Positions 39,645-53,810 of a stretch of DNA of 64,000 nucleotides are shown here, piece by piece. Each line of letters begins with the position of its first letter. Position 1 is the first letter of the stretch. The DNA is from Zerene cesonia (lineage: Eukaryota > Arthropoda > Insecta > Lepidoptera > Pieridae). The translations under genes and the position numbers were made by a program. A model generated the notes under the pieces. The model saw only the letters and a program-made list of their open reading frames with translations, was not told the origin of the DNA and made no database searches. The stretch lies in assembly GCF_012273895.1 (NCBI RefSeq), contig NC_052114.1, positions 8,351,927-8,415,926 of the forward strand. Direction: 5' to 3'.

Positions 39645-39800
39645 ACTAATAAAAAGGAGGAGGTTATCAGTTCGACTGTATTTTTTGTGTTTGTTTTCTC
39701 ATAACTTTTTACGGGGTGAACCGATTTTTATAATTTTTTTTCTATTTGAAAGCTAGTGCCTGTCATGTGGACCCGAAATTTGGTCTAGTTCTGATAATTT
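39645..39800 (+). mobile_element. Interspersed repeat, family D
   Basis: AAAAAGGAGGAGGTTATCAG, CTCATAACTTTTTACGGGG and TTTGAAAGCTAGTGCCTGTC belong to a common lepidopteran repeat. Diverged relatives lie near 13395-13540, 47130-47275, 50730-50890 and (reverse) 27345-27415. Confidence 0.55.
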
Positions 39801-40399
39801 GAAGGCGATTCCGATTTTTGACAAAAATAACTGTAAAGTGGGCAATCAATGAGATATTCGAGGGACCGAGCTGATAATATATTATGTTGGACTCTGAGCA
39901 ATTACCGATATGACAGGCAAGCACGAAAAGTTTTAAAAAATTACGACAAGTACAGTGCCTCCGCAAGGCTTGTTACCATTATTATCTTCATAAAACATTA
40001 TACCTATCTTTCAAATACTACTACCTCTTACTACCATAAACACTTTCTTCCCTTTCCATCAAAAACAACCATATAGATTAATATTATACCTAAAAATGTC
40101 AAATGTATTCACAACACATCACAAACCCGTCGTCGAAACGTCCACGAAAAACCGAACGCCGCAGACAACTAAAACACAATAATTACATCGAAAACGTGGT
40201 CACCAAGTCCCATGAAAGGATATCCTGTAGGCATAATTACTTACCCGTTAGGCTGGACCAGCTTTCGTTTCCAAGTACAGTGCATAAGATCACTGTTGCA
40301 CCTCATTGAGTGGACGCATTACACTCGATATTGATATTCCCGGAAATCGCTAACGATACCCAACCTTTTGTAATTAAATATCTACCTTTGAAACAATCC

Positions 40400-40622
40400 T
40401 AATAATATTATATTATATTATATATTATAATATTATAAATGCGAAACTTTGTAAGGATGTGTGTGTGTTTGTTGCTCTTGCACGCAAAAACTACTAAACC
40501 AATTGCAATGAAATTTCGTACGTACATAGCTGGACAACTGGAATAACATAAAGGCAACTTTTTATCCCGATATTCCTACGGGATGCGGACTTACGCGGGT
40601 GAAACCGCGGGGCGCAGCTAGT
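40400..40622 (+). mobile_element. Family A element
   Basis: Full-length plus-strand copy with an expanded (ATTATAT)-like tail at its start. Confidence 0.85.
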
Positions 40623-41842
40623 CTTATATATATACCTGTTAATATAATCACATTACTTAAGTGTTGTAGCAATTTAACAGATCCTTACGGTTTATATAAT
40701 CAGCATAAGATATTAATTACCGTTTAAGTCAATGGTATACTTTATTATTTATTACATTATGTTACCATAGAATAGACGATTTCAAGAATACGTTATTTAT
40801 AATTGATTTTTTATTTATTTATATTTCCACAATAAAGTTAACTGAAACTATCATTATAGATGCAATGAACATCATAGATATATAAATAATAAAATAACAT
40901 GATTAATATACAAAACCCTATTGAAATAAAGGATAGAAGATATTAACAGAATCGTTTGATACCGCGATGTTTTCAACGTCCAACCAAACTTGTAACAATA
41001 ACAATTTAACAAAACATCAACAATGTCGCGTTCAATAAACGCATTCTCAAAACAATCTTAATACTAGTTCATTGTGTACTATTCTAGACTTTATTACAAC
41101 GTAACAGAGTCTACATATATACCATATAGTTCATACTATAGCGTTCTTGATACATTGTGTTAATAGTTTCCTTAAACTGGGACATTTTCACATATCATTA
41201 GAACCCTTTTGCGGAACTGGAAATCTGGTTAATTTAAAAAGGGTCAAAGAAAGTCTAAACGTAAAACCACAACAGATCGACAGTTCAAATTCGACTTCGT
41301 ATTTTATATATCAATAACTGCGTTTTGATTGCAGTAACATTTTAATTGTCAATGAATTTCATGAAGGAATTTACTAAAGTACTATTAAATTAAATTGTTC
41401 ATAAGCGGCCTCGATCTTAGACTACCGGGTATTAAAATAATACACGTTGCCGTGCAATCATTATAAATGTTATAGCTTTATGACTTCGTAAATGCTAAAC
41501 ATACAATGTTTTTCTAAATGCTATCCAAGTACACATATGTATAGTATAGTCGTTGCTCTTATGAAAAGGCATTTCGATTCAAATTTTCTATATGTACATA
41601 ATATAAATGCAATCACAATGAACTAAGCATATATTATGTGACCACCACGGTAGTAGGTCTAATAAAAATAATTTTGAAAATCGGTCAACAAACCGGCGGA
41701 GAACCCATAACGTGAGAAAGTATAAATCGACATAGTCCTCCCCTATTTTTTAAACCGTTAAAAATGGATTCAAGTAATCCTGTGGGATTGGAATATATAT
41801 CATTATTAATAATCATGATTATGAAAGTTTTTGAATTTACCA

Positions 41843-42043
41843 TCCTACTAATATTATAAATGCGAAAGTTTGTAAGGATGTATGTGCGTTTGTTGCTCTT
41901 TCACGAAAAAACTACTGAATCGAATGCAAAGAAATTTGGTACGTAGACAGCTGGACAACTGGAATAACATATAGGCAACTTTTTATCCCGATATTCCTAT
42001 GAGATACGGACTCACGCGGGTGAAAGCGCGGGGCGCAACTAGT
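41843..42043 (+). mobile_element. Family A element
   Basis: Full-length plus-strand copy. Confidence 0.85.
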
Positions 42044-43039
42044 ATATAATAAATAAGTGCATTGGGTATTCCCGTGTAACTTCATTCAACGCTGACGTCA
42101 TAGGAAATAATGCAATCCTTATGATGCACCACTCACAATACAGAATACTATTACTAGTGGATAAATCTCTTATATATGCATGGTAGAAAAGTCTAGAAAT
42201 GGAACTGAAGATGTCTCCACGCAAAATGGTTAAATTATACCCACACATACTAAATTTGTGTTCGAAAAGAAACAAGTGCGTATATTTTGTCCCATATATA
42301 TATATTTTTTTTAAAGACCAAAATGTTTAAAATCCAAAAGTCCAGGTCAAATTCTCTTAAATGTAAAAAATAACCCCACATAATACAAGATATTCCCTAC
42401 CCTACGTAGGTACTGTAACCCGATTTAACGCATATATGGAAGCCGAATAAAAAAACGAGAAAGGGCTTATAAATAGACAATGTACCTACTTCAAGTATTT
42501 TAACCATACGATAGGCACTGAGTACTTGTCATACTAGATAGCCTTGTTATTAGATGAAGCCAATGACTTACCTCGAGTTCTCAATAGCCGAAAGGACACG
42601 AAATTCAACCATGAGATTTATCTGTTCAGTTATCCTACTACATATCTGTTCAATTATAGTGATTTATTGAAAGATTTTGAAAATAGGAATTGACTGAAAT
42701 AGGAGTTTCTCATCGTAATCACTTGGTCATTGGCAAAGCTATAAAATATATTAAAATTAAATAAAGAGAATAATTACTTTAGCTTCTTAAACTTATGTAG
42801 TACTATTAGATACCTGAGATATTATTCTCAGAATGTGAAAAACCATTTTTGAAATATGGAAAACTGTTTATTTCACAAAAATTACACTATTTTCTCATAT
42901 ATACTTTTGGTAAATGCGTCTACGTAACGTACTCATAGCAAAAGTACCGAGTGAATAAAATCCAAATACAATACTCGAAACTACTTATATTAATCAATCA
43001 AATAATAATCAACCAATCAAATTTCTAAGACTGGATTCA

Positions 43040-43212
43040 GATAACGAGTAGGTCTGCTCTCGTAGCGTGTTGTGACAAAACAATGATCCATTCGGCAATC
43101 CATATGAAGAGGCGTAAGGTCTGCAATAGACCTTATGCCTCTCCAAATGTTCATGGGCGGTGGTAGCGCTTACCATCAGGCGTCCCACCAGCTCCATTGC
43201 CGACTGTAACAT
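43040..43212 (-). mobile_element. Family B retroelement fragment
   Basis: Ends GCTTACCATCAGGCGTCCC, CATTGCCGACTGTAACATAA and then an A-rich tail, typical of a LINE/SINE 3' end. Confidence 0.65.
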
Positions 43213-43518
43213 AATAAAAAAAAATAAAAAAAATGATGCGTCTTACAATGTATTATCAATTTACTATAACGTGTTGAATGAGATTACACACTATGTATAA
43301 AATTAATGACGTGTTGCATTTCTCAAATCACAATTCGTTTTCTATTTGTGATAGCAAATTGATTCGAGTTCGCGATGTCAATGTCCGCGAGTGATATTAA
43401 GACGGTGTTAATTTTGTCGCATTAAATATTCGAAAATGAAGTATTTTAAATAATAATTCATAACTATAGCCATTTCTCTGGTGTTTTAAATAGTTGAAAA
43501 GTATTATATTATGGTATA

Positions 43519-43736
43519 ACTAGCTGCACCCTGCGGTTTTATCCCCGTAAGTCCGTTTCCGTAGGAATATCGGGATAAAAAGTTGCCTATATGTTATTCG
43601 AGTTGTCCAGCTGTCTACGTCCACAAATTTCATTTGTCAGTAGTTTTTGCGTGAAAGAGCAACAAACACACACACATCTTTACAAACTTTCGCATTTATA
43701 ATATTAGTAGGATTAGTTAGGAGGTAGGATAGGATT
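43519..43736 (-). mobile_element. Family A element
   Basis: Near full-length minus-strand copy with a small internal deletion. Confidence 0.85.
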
Positions 43737-45709
43737 AATAGACAAATTTGCCTCTTTAAAATTAATTATTGACATTGAAAAATGATTCTTAATCGAAGTT
43801 ACGACAAAAAATTACTAGACGCTAGTGATGGAATATTTTTTATCGTGTATTGCGTTAAATCAATTGTGCCTATGTTAATTTCCCACCTTATAAATGACAC
43901 GAATAAGTGCTCTATTTTTAACTACACCTTTGAAATATCTGACCTCTCACCTACAAAGACGTAAAGTTAGTAATACACGAGTTCTTTGAGCTCAAACATA
44001 TATATTTAAAGACGTCATTTACTTTTGTCAGTCAAATATCGTGCATAACATTAAATAAGAAATAATAAGTAGAGACTTAATCGCTTAAGCGCTTTTTACA
44101 TAAAATGAATGCAAATGCGATTTATTCTTGTTAATGTTCTGTTTTTTGGAATAGTATTCGTTTCAATTTTAAATATAATTTACTATTTAAATCCTAGGTT
44201 CCATATTTAATTACCTAGATAAATAACATCAGTCGGATTATTCAAGATTTAATAATATAACAAACGGACAACATATACAGACAGCATACATATATTTAAA
44301 TAATATATACCTTATCTTGTATGCATTATAGTTACATAGATTTTTAAAGATTAAAATATGACAATAACGTTTATCTTTAAATATACAAAAAAATGTCATT
44401 TTTATTTAAATCTAGAGACCAAAATATACATTTATAAATAAAAGACCGAAGAAAATAAGAACTTTATCATCAGCTAAAAAAAGCAAATCAATAGCAGCAG
44501 CTTTTTAACGATTATGACCAATTAAGCGCTTAACTACGCAAAAAATCATAACTTCGTACTAAAATAAACTACAAATATCCATATAATTATTCTTTTTTGT
44601 TTATGTTGTTAATTAATATTAATAAAGTATATTGAATATTAATTTACGGGTCTAGTAAATGATATGGCTCACTTTTTGCTATGAGCCCGATAAGTTTCTT
44701 GTGAATACGAGGTGGTATCACCACATTCCTTATCAATAATCTCAATGCATTATTATATTATAGGTATATTTAAACGCTAGCTTTAAACTAAAGACATAAT
44801 AAACTATTTTAATTAAATACATTCGCGCAACCTTGATTTAAATTGCAAATACCAATGGATAAAATAATTCTCAACGAATAATGTCTATTTCAATATTTGA
44901 AGCTTTCATGGTTAGGCGGTTAAAAAGTATGCTTTATGTCAGTAAAAAAACAGACGTTACCTTTTACAGTAAAACTTTTTGTTAGTTTTATTTTATCAGT
45001 TAAGATTACCGTTTTCAGTCTATAAACTTGCGCATAAGTTTAAACCTTCCTTATTTCTTATAGGTATTTTAATTTAAAATTAATTTATTATGTTATCCCG
45101 CAATAATGACTTTAAAGGCAGAATTAAAAAAATGTTTGGCAATATTTTCCCCCATTCTCGACATTTATTAAGTTTTCCACAAAAAAAAAAATATTTTTTT
45201 ACGTTATTTTAAATAAATAACAATACAAACCCGAAAATACAGATTCAAAACACCACACACAAACACTAACACTGATTTGCAAAATTGGCGGGTAAATTGA
45301 CAACTTTTTATTTTTTAATTGAAGCGAGTGTCCGCGGCAACGGCACTTCGCTATATGAAGCGATGTGTTGATCCGGCTTTAAGTTAAAGCGTCTGACTGA
45401 CTCAGGTGTATGAATTTCTGTCATATCTCGGCTAATGATAATAGAATAGTATTGGGTTAGCCACAAATGCGGTCTGAAGGCAATGAACTAAATATCACAA
45501 GTGGTACATTATCGAGTAAGATGGAACGTACGGGCAGTCTTTAAGATTGTGGTGCAGAAATGTTTGTCTGTATCTGCATTTTTATGAGATAAGAACGTTT
45601 ATTTTTACATATCCATGATATGATTTGTATGTAAGATACATCTACGTAATCATATCAAATTAATACAAGGTTTGTAACGAAAGTTTGTATGTTTGTGTGT
45701 ATAACTGAT

Positions 45710-45840
45710 ACTTTCGTTTAGAAAATAAAAACTTTTTAACGGATTTTAAACGCGATTTATTCATTATATTATTAACCCGACGTTTCGGACACATTACAGC
45801 GAGCGTCGTCACGGGTAGACTGAGGTGTTACATGTCTTGA
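45710..45840 (+). mobile_element. Related MITE arm with AACCCGACGTTTCGG block
   Basis: AACGGATTTTAAACGCGATT and ATTCATTATATTATT match 62196-62346. The following ACCCGACGTTTCGGACAC, GCGAGCGTCGTCACGGG block is a frequent lepidopteran repeat. Confidence 0.6.
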
Positions 45841-47774
45841 AGGTCGTACATATACATTTTTAATTTCTAAATGCTAATACCCGCGTAAAATCAAATACAA
45901 GAAAATACGTTGATACTTTCGTGTCTTAAAGAGATTTATAAGGTGGTAAATGTTAAAATTGTGTTATCACTATTCAAAAGTGCTTGTGAAAAGTGAGTTT
46001 TGAGTTTTTATAGGTAAATCTTAAGATGACAGCGTTCTGGATAGATTTTTTAGCTTAGGAAATCAGGGTTATTGATAAATAAAAACAGAAGCATACACTA
46101 GTAAAACGCCTGTGATACTGGAGAAAAAGTCAAACCAAAAACGTCTGGACAACGCAATTATACACCACATATCACTTTTAATCATATACATCAAACATTA
46201 AAACATGCGAGAGGCAGCCCCTATATAATGTCCCGAGCTGCTAACAAAAGGTGAGTATATAGCTCGGGATAGTTCATCCCGCTTTTCACTCTTTGCCCGT
46301 CACACGATCGACCCCTCTATATAATAATATACATAGGCCTTCATTGAACGACTGTATGGATTTAAAGACGTGGTTATTGTATGATTTTCACCATCATCTA
46401 TATTCATTTCATCTATACCACAATGCGCGACGTAGGCAAATATATTGTTCCATTAAAATTATGGTATTCTTAAATAGAATCATTTACATAACAGAACAAG
46501 CAAATACAATGTCAAATTACTAAAACCTCATGTCTCCACGTACTTGCACCTGGGCATGATATAGCGCCAAAACGATTTAATCGAATTACATATTATTATT
46601 CCATCTTTGCTAAAATTTTAAAAGCAATTCGCAAAGTTTGGATACATTACGAACCACTACTAAACTATTTATACGCTACAATAATCTCAAGGTCACTGTA
46701 CTTGTAAAAAATAGAATGATGCGGATCTTTTTAGCATCAGAAACTCTATGGTGCATGACTCAGCAGTCTCGTATGTCATGTACAATATGCAATTTTCAGT
46801 TTCGTTTAAACGCTGTGGTGAAACCTTATGCAAGTTTTATGCCTATGTGAATAATAATAAATGAACGAGATTTTTATCTACCAACATAGAAATCTGCCTT
46901 GTCATGGCGGTCATAGCAATAAATTTTAACAAATTCATAACATCATTATTTATAGGTATGATTTTACGATAGAAACTAGTAATTAGTAATTAGTTACGCG
47001 CATTGGAGGTTTATTAGGTTGTGTACAGGTTTACCACCTTCAGTTTTTCATTTCCATACATTTATAAAATTGTGCACTTGCAATAATAAATCAAGTGATG
47101 ATCTAATCGCTACGTGCCTATTATAATAATTTTTTTCTCTTTTTTTCAACTAACTGTAATTTTTTTCGGTTTTGCTACTCGATTAGTCCGTGGGTTTCAA
47201 CCGATTGCGATTCTTTATGTGTGTGATAGGGATTTGTAGTCATTTTAGAATTTGAAGTGATACCTCCCCCACAGGAAGGACGTTGACCTTTTTTGTAGGA
47301 AAGAAGTATTTTTTGAACATCAAGAGACTAAGGTAATCCCGCCATCGAGGTGTGAATAAAAGCAAAAATAAAACTGGTTTTAACTAAAGATAAAAATACC
47401 GTATTCTCATAACCTAGCTCATTACTATCTGACTTATACTTTTCAATGTTTTCAAAAGCAGCAAAAACGCTTCAATATTATTTTTAAACATGAATTCGCC
47501 ACGCCACGATACGCTATAATTTATCACTTTATTTAACTACACGTGATTGAACTAAAACACATTTCGTTGACTAATGTGTGTTCTTATATACCTATAATGT
47601 TTTATCTACAACTCAAATACTAAGAAAGACTTCAAAGCAGTCAGATATACAGGTAGATAATTCTTTATTGCACACAAAATTTATATAAATACATAGATAA
47701 AACAGTTAAATTCAGTTATAATTTTTATCATCGACAAATTGATCTCCGTTTTCATAAAAAAATATTAACTTAAT

Positions 47775-47987
47775 TCTACTATTACTATAAACGAAAAAGT
47801 TTGTACGGATGTTTGGATGTTTATTACTCTTTCATGCGAAAACAGCTAATCGCATCTCTATGATGTTATTTGGTACAGAGATTTATTGAGAGTAATTTGG
47901 GAGAGAGAGAGTTTATGGTCTGGTTTAGCACATAGGCTACTTTTTAACCGGGTGCTACGCGAGAGAAGCCGCAGGTTACAGTTAGTT
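47775..47987 (+). mobile_element. Interspersed element, family H
   Basis: Second copy of the family seen at 31556-31718, ending CCGCAGGTTACAGTTAG. Confidence 0.65.
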
Positions 47988-48115
47988 GGTAATATGTGAA
48001 TGTACAGTGAAATAGATGATTATTAAGTAATAAAACTCAAATGTAATCTACATTTGAGTACAACAATTCATTGAAACAATAAATAAACACTGGAAACCTT
48101 TTTTTTCTAATTCCA

Positions 48116-48310
48116 ACCAATATTATAAACGCAAAAGTAAGGAGTGATGTTCGTTACTCCTCCACTCAACTCCACGTTAAAAACTGCTGAATAGATTTAA
48201 ATTTACCTTTCCAATAATATAGCTTATACACCAGAATAAGACATGAGCTATATAATACTTGCTATTACCCGGGGGTTCAACCGCGGGAGCAACCGCGCGG
48301 CGCAGCTAGT
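48116..48310 (+). mobile_element. Diverged A/G-type interspersed element
   Basis: Begins AATATTATAAACGCAAAAG and ends ACCGCGCGGCGCAGCTAGT, with a diverged middle. Confidence 0.65.
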
Positions 48311-49107
48311 AAGTAAATAAACGAATCAAAAAATGTGTTAAAACATAATAGATTAATGAAAATAATATCCAAATCAACAAATGAAACAAGTATTTCTCAA
48401 ACCGGTGAACATTTAGCAATAACGAATCAATTTATTTTCTCCTTTAATTGGAAACCCTGCCAATTTCATAGATAAAAGAGAAAACCTTCAAAGAAAATTT
48501 TATAACCCTTGTTCCAATCGATTGAATAAACTGGCCACATACTATACCTATAAATTTCATCTATGCGTGCTTTATATCTTGTACAATATTATCTTAAATT
48601 TTAAAATTCATGCGTATACAAAAACCTCGTGTCAAAGAACTAGTTGCCCTACTCCTCGGAAACGGCTTGACCTATTTTTATGACATTTGACATGTACGAA
48701 TATACATATTCGGTAGGTCTGAGAGTTATAGGTCGTAGATAATTTTTTATACTCACATGTAAATAGAATGAATAAAATAATTGCGCTAATACAGCCGATG
48801 ACGTGTGAGTCATGGCTTCACAGAATAATGCAATGTCATCATGCGCTTTTTCATTCAATTATAATGTTTCTAGTGCATCAACAATCTCGATCTTTGATGA
48901 TTGAACTATATCCACTAACTGAATTTACTTTCAGTCATTTTTCACATTCTACACTAATTGCAGGTTATGGGAATTATGTGTGTACCTTTCTAAGGTAGAT
49001 ACCAAACTAAAATGTGTTATGTGATAGTTCCGTATTCTTTATTTAAATCGTACTTATTTTATTGCAAATTGAAATCATTTAAAAATGCTTTACAAGAAAC
49101 TTAGACC

Positions 49108-49262
49108 GCCTCCTTAGTACTGTGGTTAACACGTGAGTGTAGAACCGAGTGGTCTTGGGTTCGCCTTGTGACGCACAAAAAAATAATGTCTCGGTCTCGC
49201 AGGACACAGAAGGCTGATCACCTACTTGTGCATACAAAAAACGATCAGTGAAGGAGCGATCA
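49108..49262 (+). mobile_element. SINE family S1
   Basis: Head CCTCCTTAGTACTGTGGTTA with GTCTTGGGTTCGCC, then CAGGACACAGAAGGCTGATC and AAACGATCAGTGAAGG. Confidence 0.75.
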
Positions 49263-49432
49263 CTTTTTTTACAAAAAACTTAACGAAAATTTACTTATAT
49301 ACCTGATTTTGTGTTGAGTAATTACTTTACCTGATTAATTCAACAGAAACATTTATACTGACTCAATGCAAATGCTTACGGAAAATTAATTATACTACCG
49401 CATTAAATCTAAGGTTATATTAGCATACTTAC

Positions 49433-49512
49433 CGGTTTTATCCAGTCATAGTCGAAGCGCTCCCCAATTGCAGCGTATAGGAATGTCCTATTTTACGACC
49501 CGTAGTGTTTAA
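49433..49512 (-). other. Candidate untranslated internal exon
   Basis: An 80-base segment bounded by TTTTTTACAG and CCG|GTAAGTATG on the minus strand, an excellent acceptor/donor pair. Stops occur in all three frames, so it would be non-coding. It has higher GC than its flanks. It could be a 5' UTR exon of cystinosin, which lies 17.4 kb downstream on the same strand and appears to have a non-coding first exon. The link is inference only. Confidence 0.3.
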
Positions 49513-52500
49513 CTGTAAAAAAGTAGTGTAATGTAATTATAATCTATCAATTATATGTGTATATATAATGTATAATGTATAGAATATATAATATATAGAA
49601 GGTACAGAACGAGGTTTTGAAATTGGACCAGTGATTTTTGCTTTTATTTTACAAAGTAGGATGTGCAACTTGTTGTAATTGAAATCAAATAATTATGAAT
49701 CAGAATAAATGAACACAATTATGATACAGGCTCTTAGGCTATGAACACACCGCATCGAACGGCACAGCGCGGGTATGCATGATCTAAGATATGTATGTAA
49801 ATTATATTTAGATTTGTATAGAAAAACACGCACAGTCCAAAACACAAAAAAGCCTTCAAGCACGTTCGCTTCGTGCAGATGACGCGGGTACCCACATGCG
49901 AAGAAAAAAGCCTCCCGCGCATGAATACGGGGTGCCGTGCGTGACTTTGAAGAGAAGATGCAAAGGACTTTGAATGAAATGAATCAAAACCGCCGTCCAT
50001 ATACAAAACGCAAACTACGCGCGTGAGTACATTGCGCTTGCACTACGTCATTGCGCGTAAAAACCCGCGCAATCTGCACTCAAAATTTTCACTCCTGCTA
50101 GTACGCCTTATTGCCATCGAAGATAGTACCTATGCTCTAAACTATTCTGTATCTTATGTAAAACATAGCTGTGTCTTCATAGAACAAGAGCTTTGAAACG
50201 AAAGCCCAAATATAAAAAAAAACAGCTTTAATAAATAACTATTAAATTCGATCTCAAAACGTGGTGGATTGGGCAATGAGGTAAGATTTATCCATTAACG
50301 AAAAATATATAGATTTGTAACATTCTTTTGTTATTAGAAAAAATTGATGTTTTGGCCTCATAGATTTAAGTTAAGAAATCCTGTTTCCTGAGGAATATGT
50401 TCCCATCCTCCCCATCCAATGTTCATTTTTTGTAGAATTGGATTGGTGCGTTCCCTGACTCTTTATTTGCACGATGCACATTTGGCTGAATAATGTTATT
50501 AGATTTATTGGCCAGTCAATATTTTTCAATCACGCCATGGTTTCACAAGGAGATATAAGCGTTATGTATTATAATCAATTATCTGAGAGATGAAATAAGA
50601 ATGGAAATGCATTTTTCTTTGAACTAATTGAATAATCTAATCATGTTCGTTCTAATACTTTGAGCAGTATATTGTTTTTCATATGGGCATAAATTTACAA
50701 GCAATGCAATTCAAATTACAATTTTTTTTCTATTCTATATTCCAACTGATATCTCAATAACGAAGGTTCTCAATCCGATTGAAAGTTTTTCAACTGTGAG
50801 TGTCCAACCGGTTGTCGTGATTATTTTTGTGTTTAATAGGGAATTGTCATTTTGGTCCCATTTCAGACTTAGAAATCCCATCACATTGGTGATCTGTTTT
50901 TTGCAAAAAATTATTTTATAATGACAGCTTTAATTTCGAGAACAATGATGTTATAATGATTATATATATATTAGTTAAGAATTATCTTAAAGATCTAAAC
51001 CAAAAACTAGTGGAAAATGGCTGAATATGAGTCTGATAGTGTTCTAGATTCACAAGACGTAGGGTCTTGTGATCAGATTGCTTTCTATTCAATCTAGGTT
51101 CCACTGTTCACATAACCAGAGGAAGTTATTTGCGAGAAGTAGCCTGTTATCCCATTAAACCATAGATTAGAGAGTATATACACAATTGGACAATTGTAGT
51201 TGTTAAAGAGATACTATTTACTATTCTACACTGACCACTTGTGTAGACACCTATTTCCCATTCCAAGAAATTTATAACAATTATATAATAAAAAAGTCAT
51301 AATATATAAAAAAATATAAAAGTCATGAACAATCAAGATTACACCTTAACAATACAAAATTAAGGTGAGCTCTGGGATGGAAATAATTATTTGTAACAAA
51401 AAACTAAATAGCTTTAAAATAAATTGTCAGAATAAGACCAAATTTAAATGAGACCCCATGGAAGGCAAGACAAGAAATTATCATGTAAAAAATGAAAAAT
51501 GAGGAAGTTTATAGATTAATTAATGAATAGATGATTCTTGCAGCATCAGGGAAAATAGAGGCAAAGTAGCAAATAGCTCAAAGAATTTTTCCATAAGAAA
51601 TTTTTTTCTGGCAATTCCATTACCAGTTCAGAAACCTGTGAAAAATAAATGTAGAATCTATGATTCTAATTATATCTGCTTTCATTTAGTTTAAATCAGT
51701 TTCAAGCCTATATGGCACTTAAGGGAATAGGTTAATCTGTTATTGAGATCAGCTTATAATTTGTACAGATGGACTTATTTAGGTCATTCTAGTTATTAAT
51801 TGTAGAACTCTTCAGATGAGGTCAATCTGCCTAGATTAGTGCCTTCATTAAACAATAGCACTGGTTAATCTTTCAAACAATTACAACAGCATTCTAATAG
51901 CACATGTTATTGTCTCCCTCGTTACTTTTGTGGATAAAAGGTTCAGAAGTTAAAACCTCTCTAATCAAATATTTTCAAGAAATTGGGCAGTGAAAATAGG
52001 CAGCTTTAAAACACACCTTCCCTAAAAGAGAAATCAAACTGTTACTTGCGTCTGTTCTTAAAAAAGAAATTTTCCTCAAAATAAGTCAGCTCAATCTAAT
52101 GATTATCTTAAGTATATTCAGATTACAGAGGCAGTCAGTACATGTATCATTGCTAATGATTATCACCAAGTGGAAGTATTGTATATTAAAGAGTGATGTA
52201 TGGTAAAATTATGATTTTGGTGATCCATCAAATAAACAAAAGGCATTACAAAATGATCATGGTTAATTGAATGCTGATACGCAATTAGAGTGACCCAATT
52301 CAAATATTGAACTATGTAAATTTACTGTTTAATATATACTTTCATACTCTCATAATGAATATTCATATAAACACCTAAACCACTACATTGCCACGTGATT
52401 ATAATAAAAAGAAATGACTGAATCATTCAGTTTTAGTCAAAGTAAAATGTGATAGCCAATTATAATTCTAAATACTAGAAGTCAGTTTAAGTTACTAATC

Positions 52501-53052
52501 TATGCCATCAAATATTCTCCTTCATTACCCCCATGATCATTCTAAATTTGACTTCCTCATTGGTCTAATACTTATCTCATGTTCGGCAACATCTGTAGGT
52601 GCATGAAATGACAATGGCAGTCATTGATTCTATGAGACTATGAGTGATGGAGGGCACTTCTATCTCTGCTTATTCTAAGCAATAGGGTTTAAAAAATATC
52701 AAGTGTATAATTGAAAGAAAGAATAAAAGCCAATAATAATTAATTGAAATTTAGCTCTGAGGCCGAAATTGGTCAGTAGTTATTGGAAAAGTTGTGAATG
52801 CTACTTTTTGAGCACTGTTTGAACATAATATTGATAGGTCTAGACGTTTAATATATTTAAGAGTTGACTATAATAGACTTCATATTAATTAACTATTTCC
52901 ACTTACTACTTAACTATTCACCAGTTAACGCCCCCAAATAGCGTCCTTATATATTCTAAGATCTAAGTATAAGTCTTTGATTTATTTTTAATGATTTGTA
53001 TTTAAAATACATACCATAGTTAAAGTATATTATTTGTGATTGAATTACATCC
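49513..53052. other. Non-coding stretch, unassigned
   Basis: Contains a GC-rich patch at about 49.74-50.09 kb that resembles a degraded mobile element (ACACCGCATCGAACGGC, CGCGCAATCTGCACTC) and a family D relative at 50.73 kb. The rest, 50.9-53.0 kb, shows nothing recognisable. Confidence 0.5.
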
Positions 53053-53117
53053 TTATTTAATAATGCCGACGAACATCCAGATCCCGGCGAGCATACTGAT
53101 AATTAAATCAATGCATA
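53053..53117 (-). CDS. Candidate tiny terminal exon of an unidentified membrane protein
   Basis: Acceptor TTGTTCATAG is followed by an open frame ending in TAA. The residues after the split first codon are CIDLIISMLAGIWMFVGIIK, which would be a single hydrophobic helix. It sits on a short GC-rich island inside very AT-rich DNA, as conserved coding exons do here. The other strand is also open over 19 codons, so coding strand and even coding status are uncertain. No partner exon was found. Confidence 0.25.
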
Positions 53118-53776
53118 CTATGAACAATAAACACTATTTAGACCATGTTATTGTTTGTGACGGAATAAAATATAAATATTAAATGTATATAATTTTTTAA
53201 TTGTCATTTCGATTCTAATACAAAAACCGTAGACACTTTTTTTTATTTTTGACGTAACAAACTGACCAAAGTGACTAAACTGGCAAACTGTCAACAGCTA
53301 CTAGCTAGCTGTCAATTTTCATTAATGATGCCAGAGTAAAATAGACAGAATTAAATAAAAAATCAAAACTCACTTAAGTACCTGCTACCTACCTAATACC
53401 TATCCAGTATCTACCTATATTAACTGGTATTGAAAGTAATGGGTAATTGCAATTTGAAATAAAATGTTGATCTGTTTATTGCAAATAAAGCTTGTTACGC
53501 GTCGTTTCCTTTATTGATTTTTTTTTTAATTTATGCGTTTCTTTCATTGTCAAATATAGAGATAAATATTATTGTTAAAAAATATTGTCCTGAGAAGCTT
53601 AAGTACAGTCAAATATAAAAAAAATTTAAAGGAATGACGTGTTAAAATATTAGGTACTTAAATAAGAACTACCGGAGTTGCAGCAGCTAAGTGGCTGCTG
53701 GTGTTGCTGACAATGTGATTTAAATAACTGAAGGAATAGCCAAATAATTCATTTGTGAAAAACATTCATTAAAAAG

Positions 53777-53782
53777 TTTATT
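53777..53782 (-). terminator. AATAAA polyadenylation signal, photolyase
   Basis: Minus-strand AATAAA 29 bases after the photolyase stop codon. Unless a more distal site is used, the 3' UTR is very short. Confidence 0.45.
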
Positions 53783-53810
53783 TAAAAATATAATCTTCAA
53801 AAAGTTATCC

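Larger units (their letters stand above)
32015..49432. other. Long non-coding stretch upstream of cystinosin
   Basis: No coding exon could be supported. It holds the repeats listed separately. A short GC-richer patch lies at 45.30-45.42 kb (GCGAGTGTCCGCGGCAACGG). If the exon at 49433-49512 belongs to cystinosin, this is its first intron. Confidence 0.5.
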
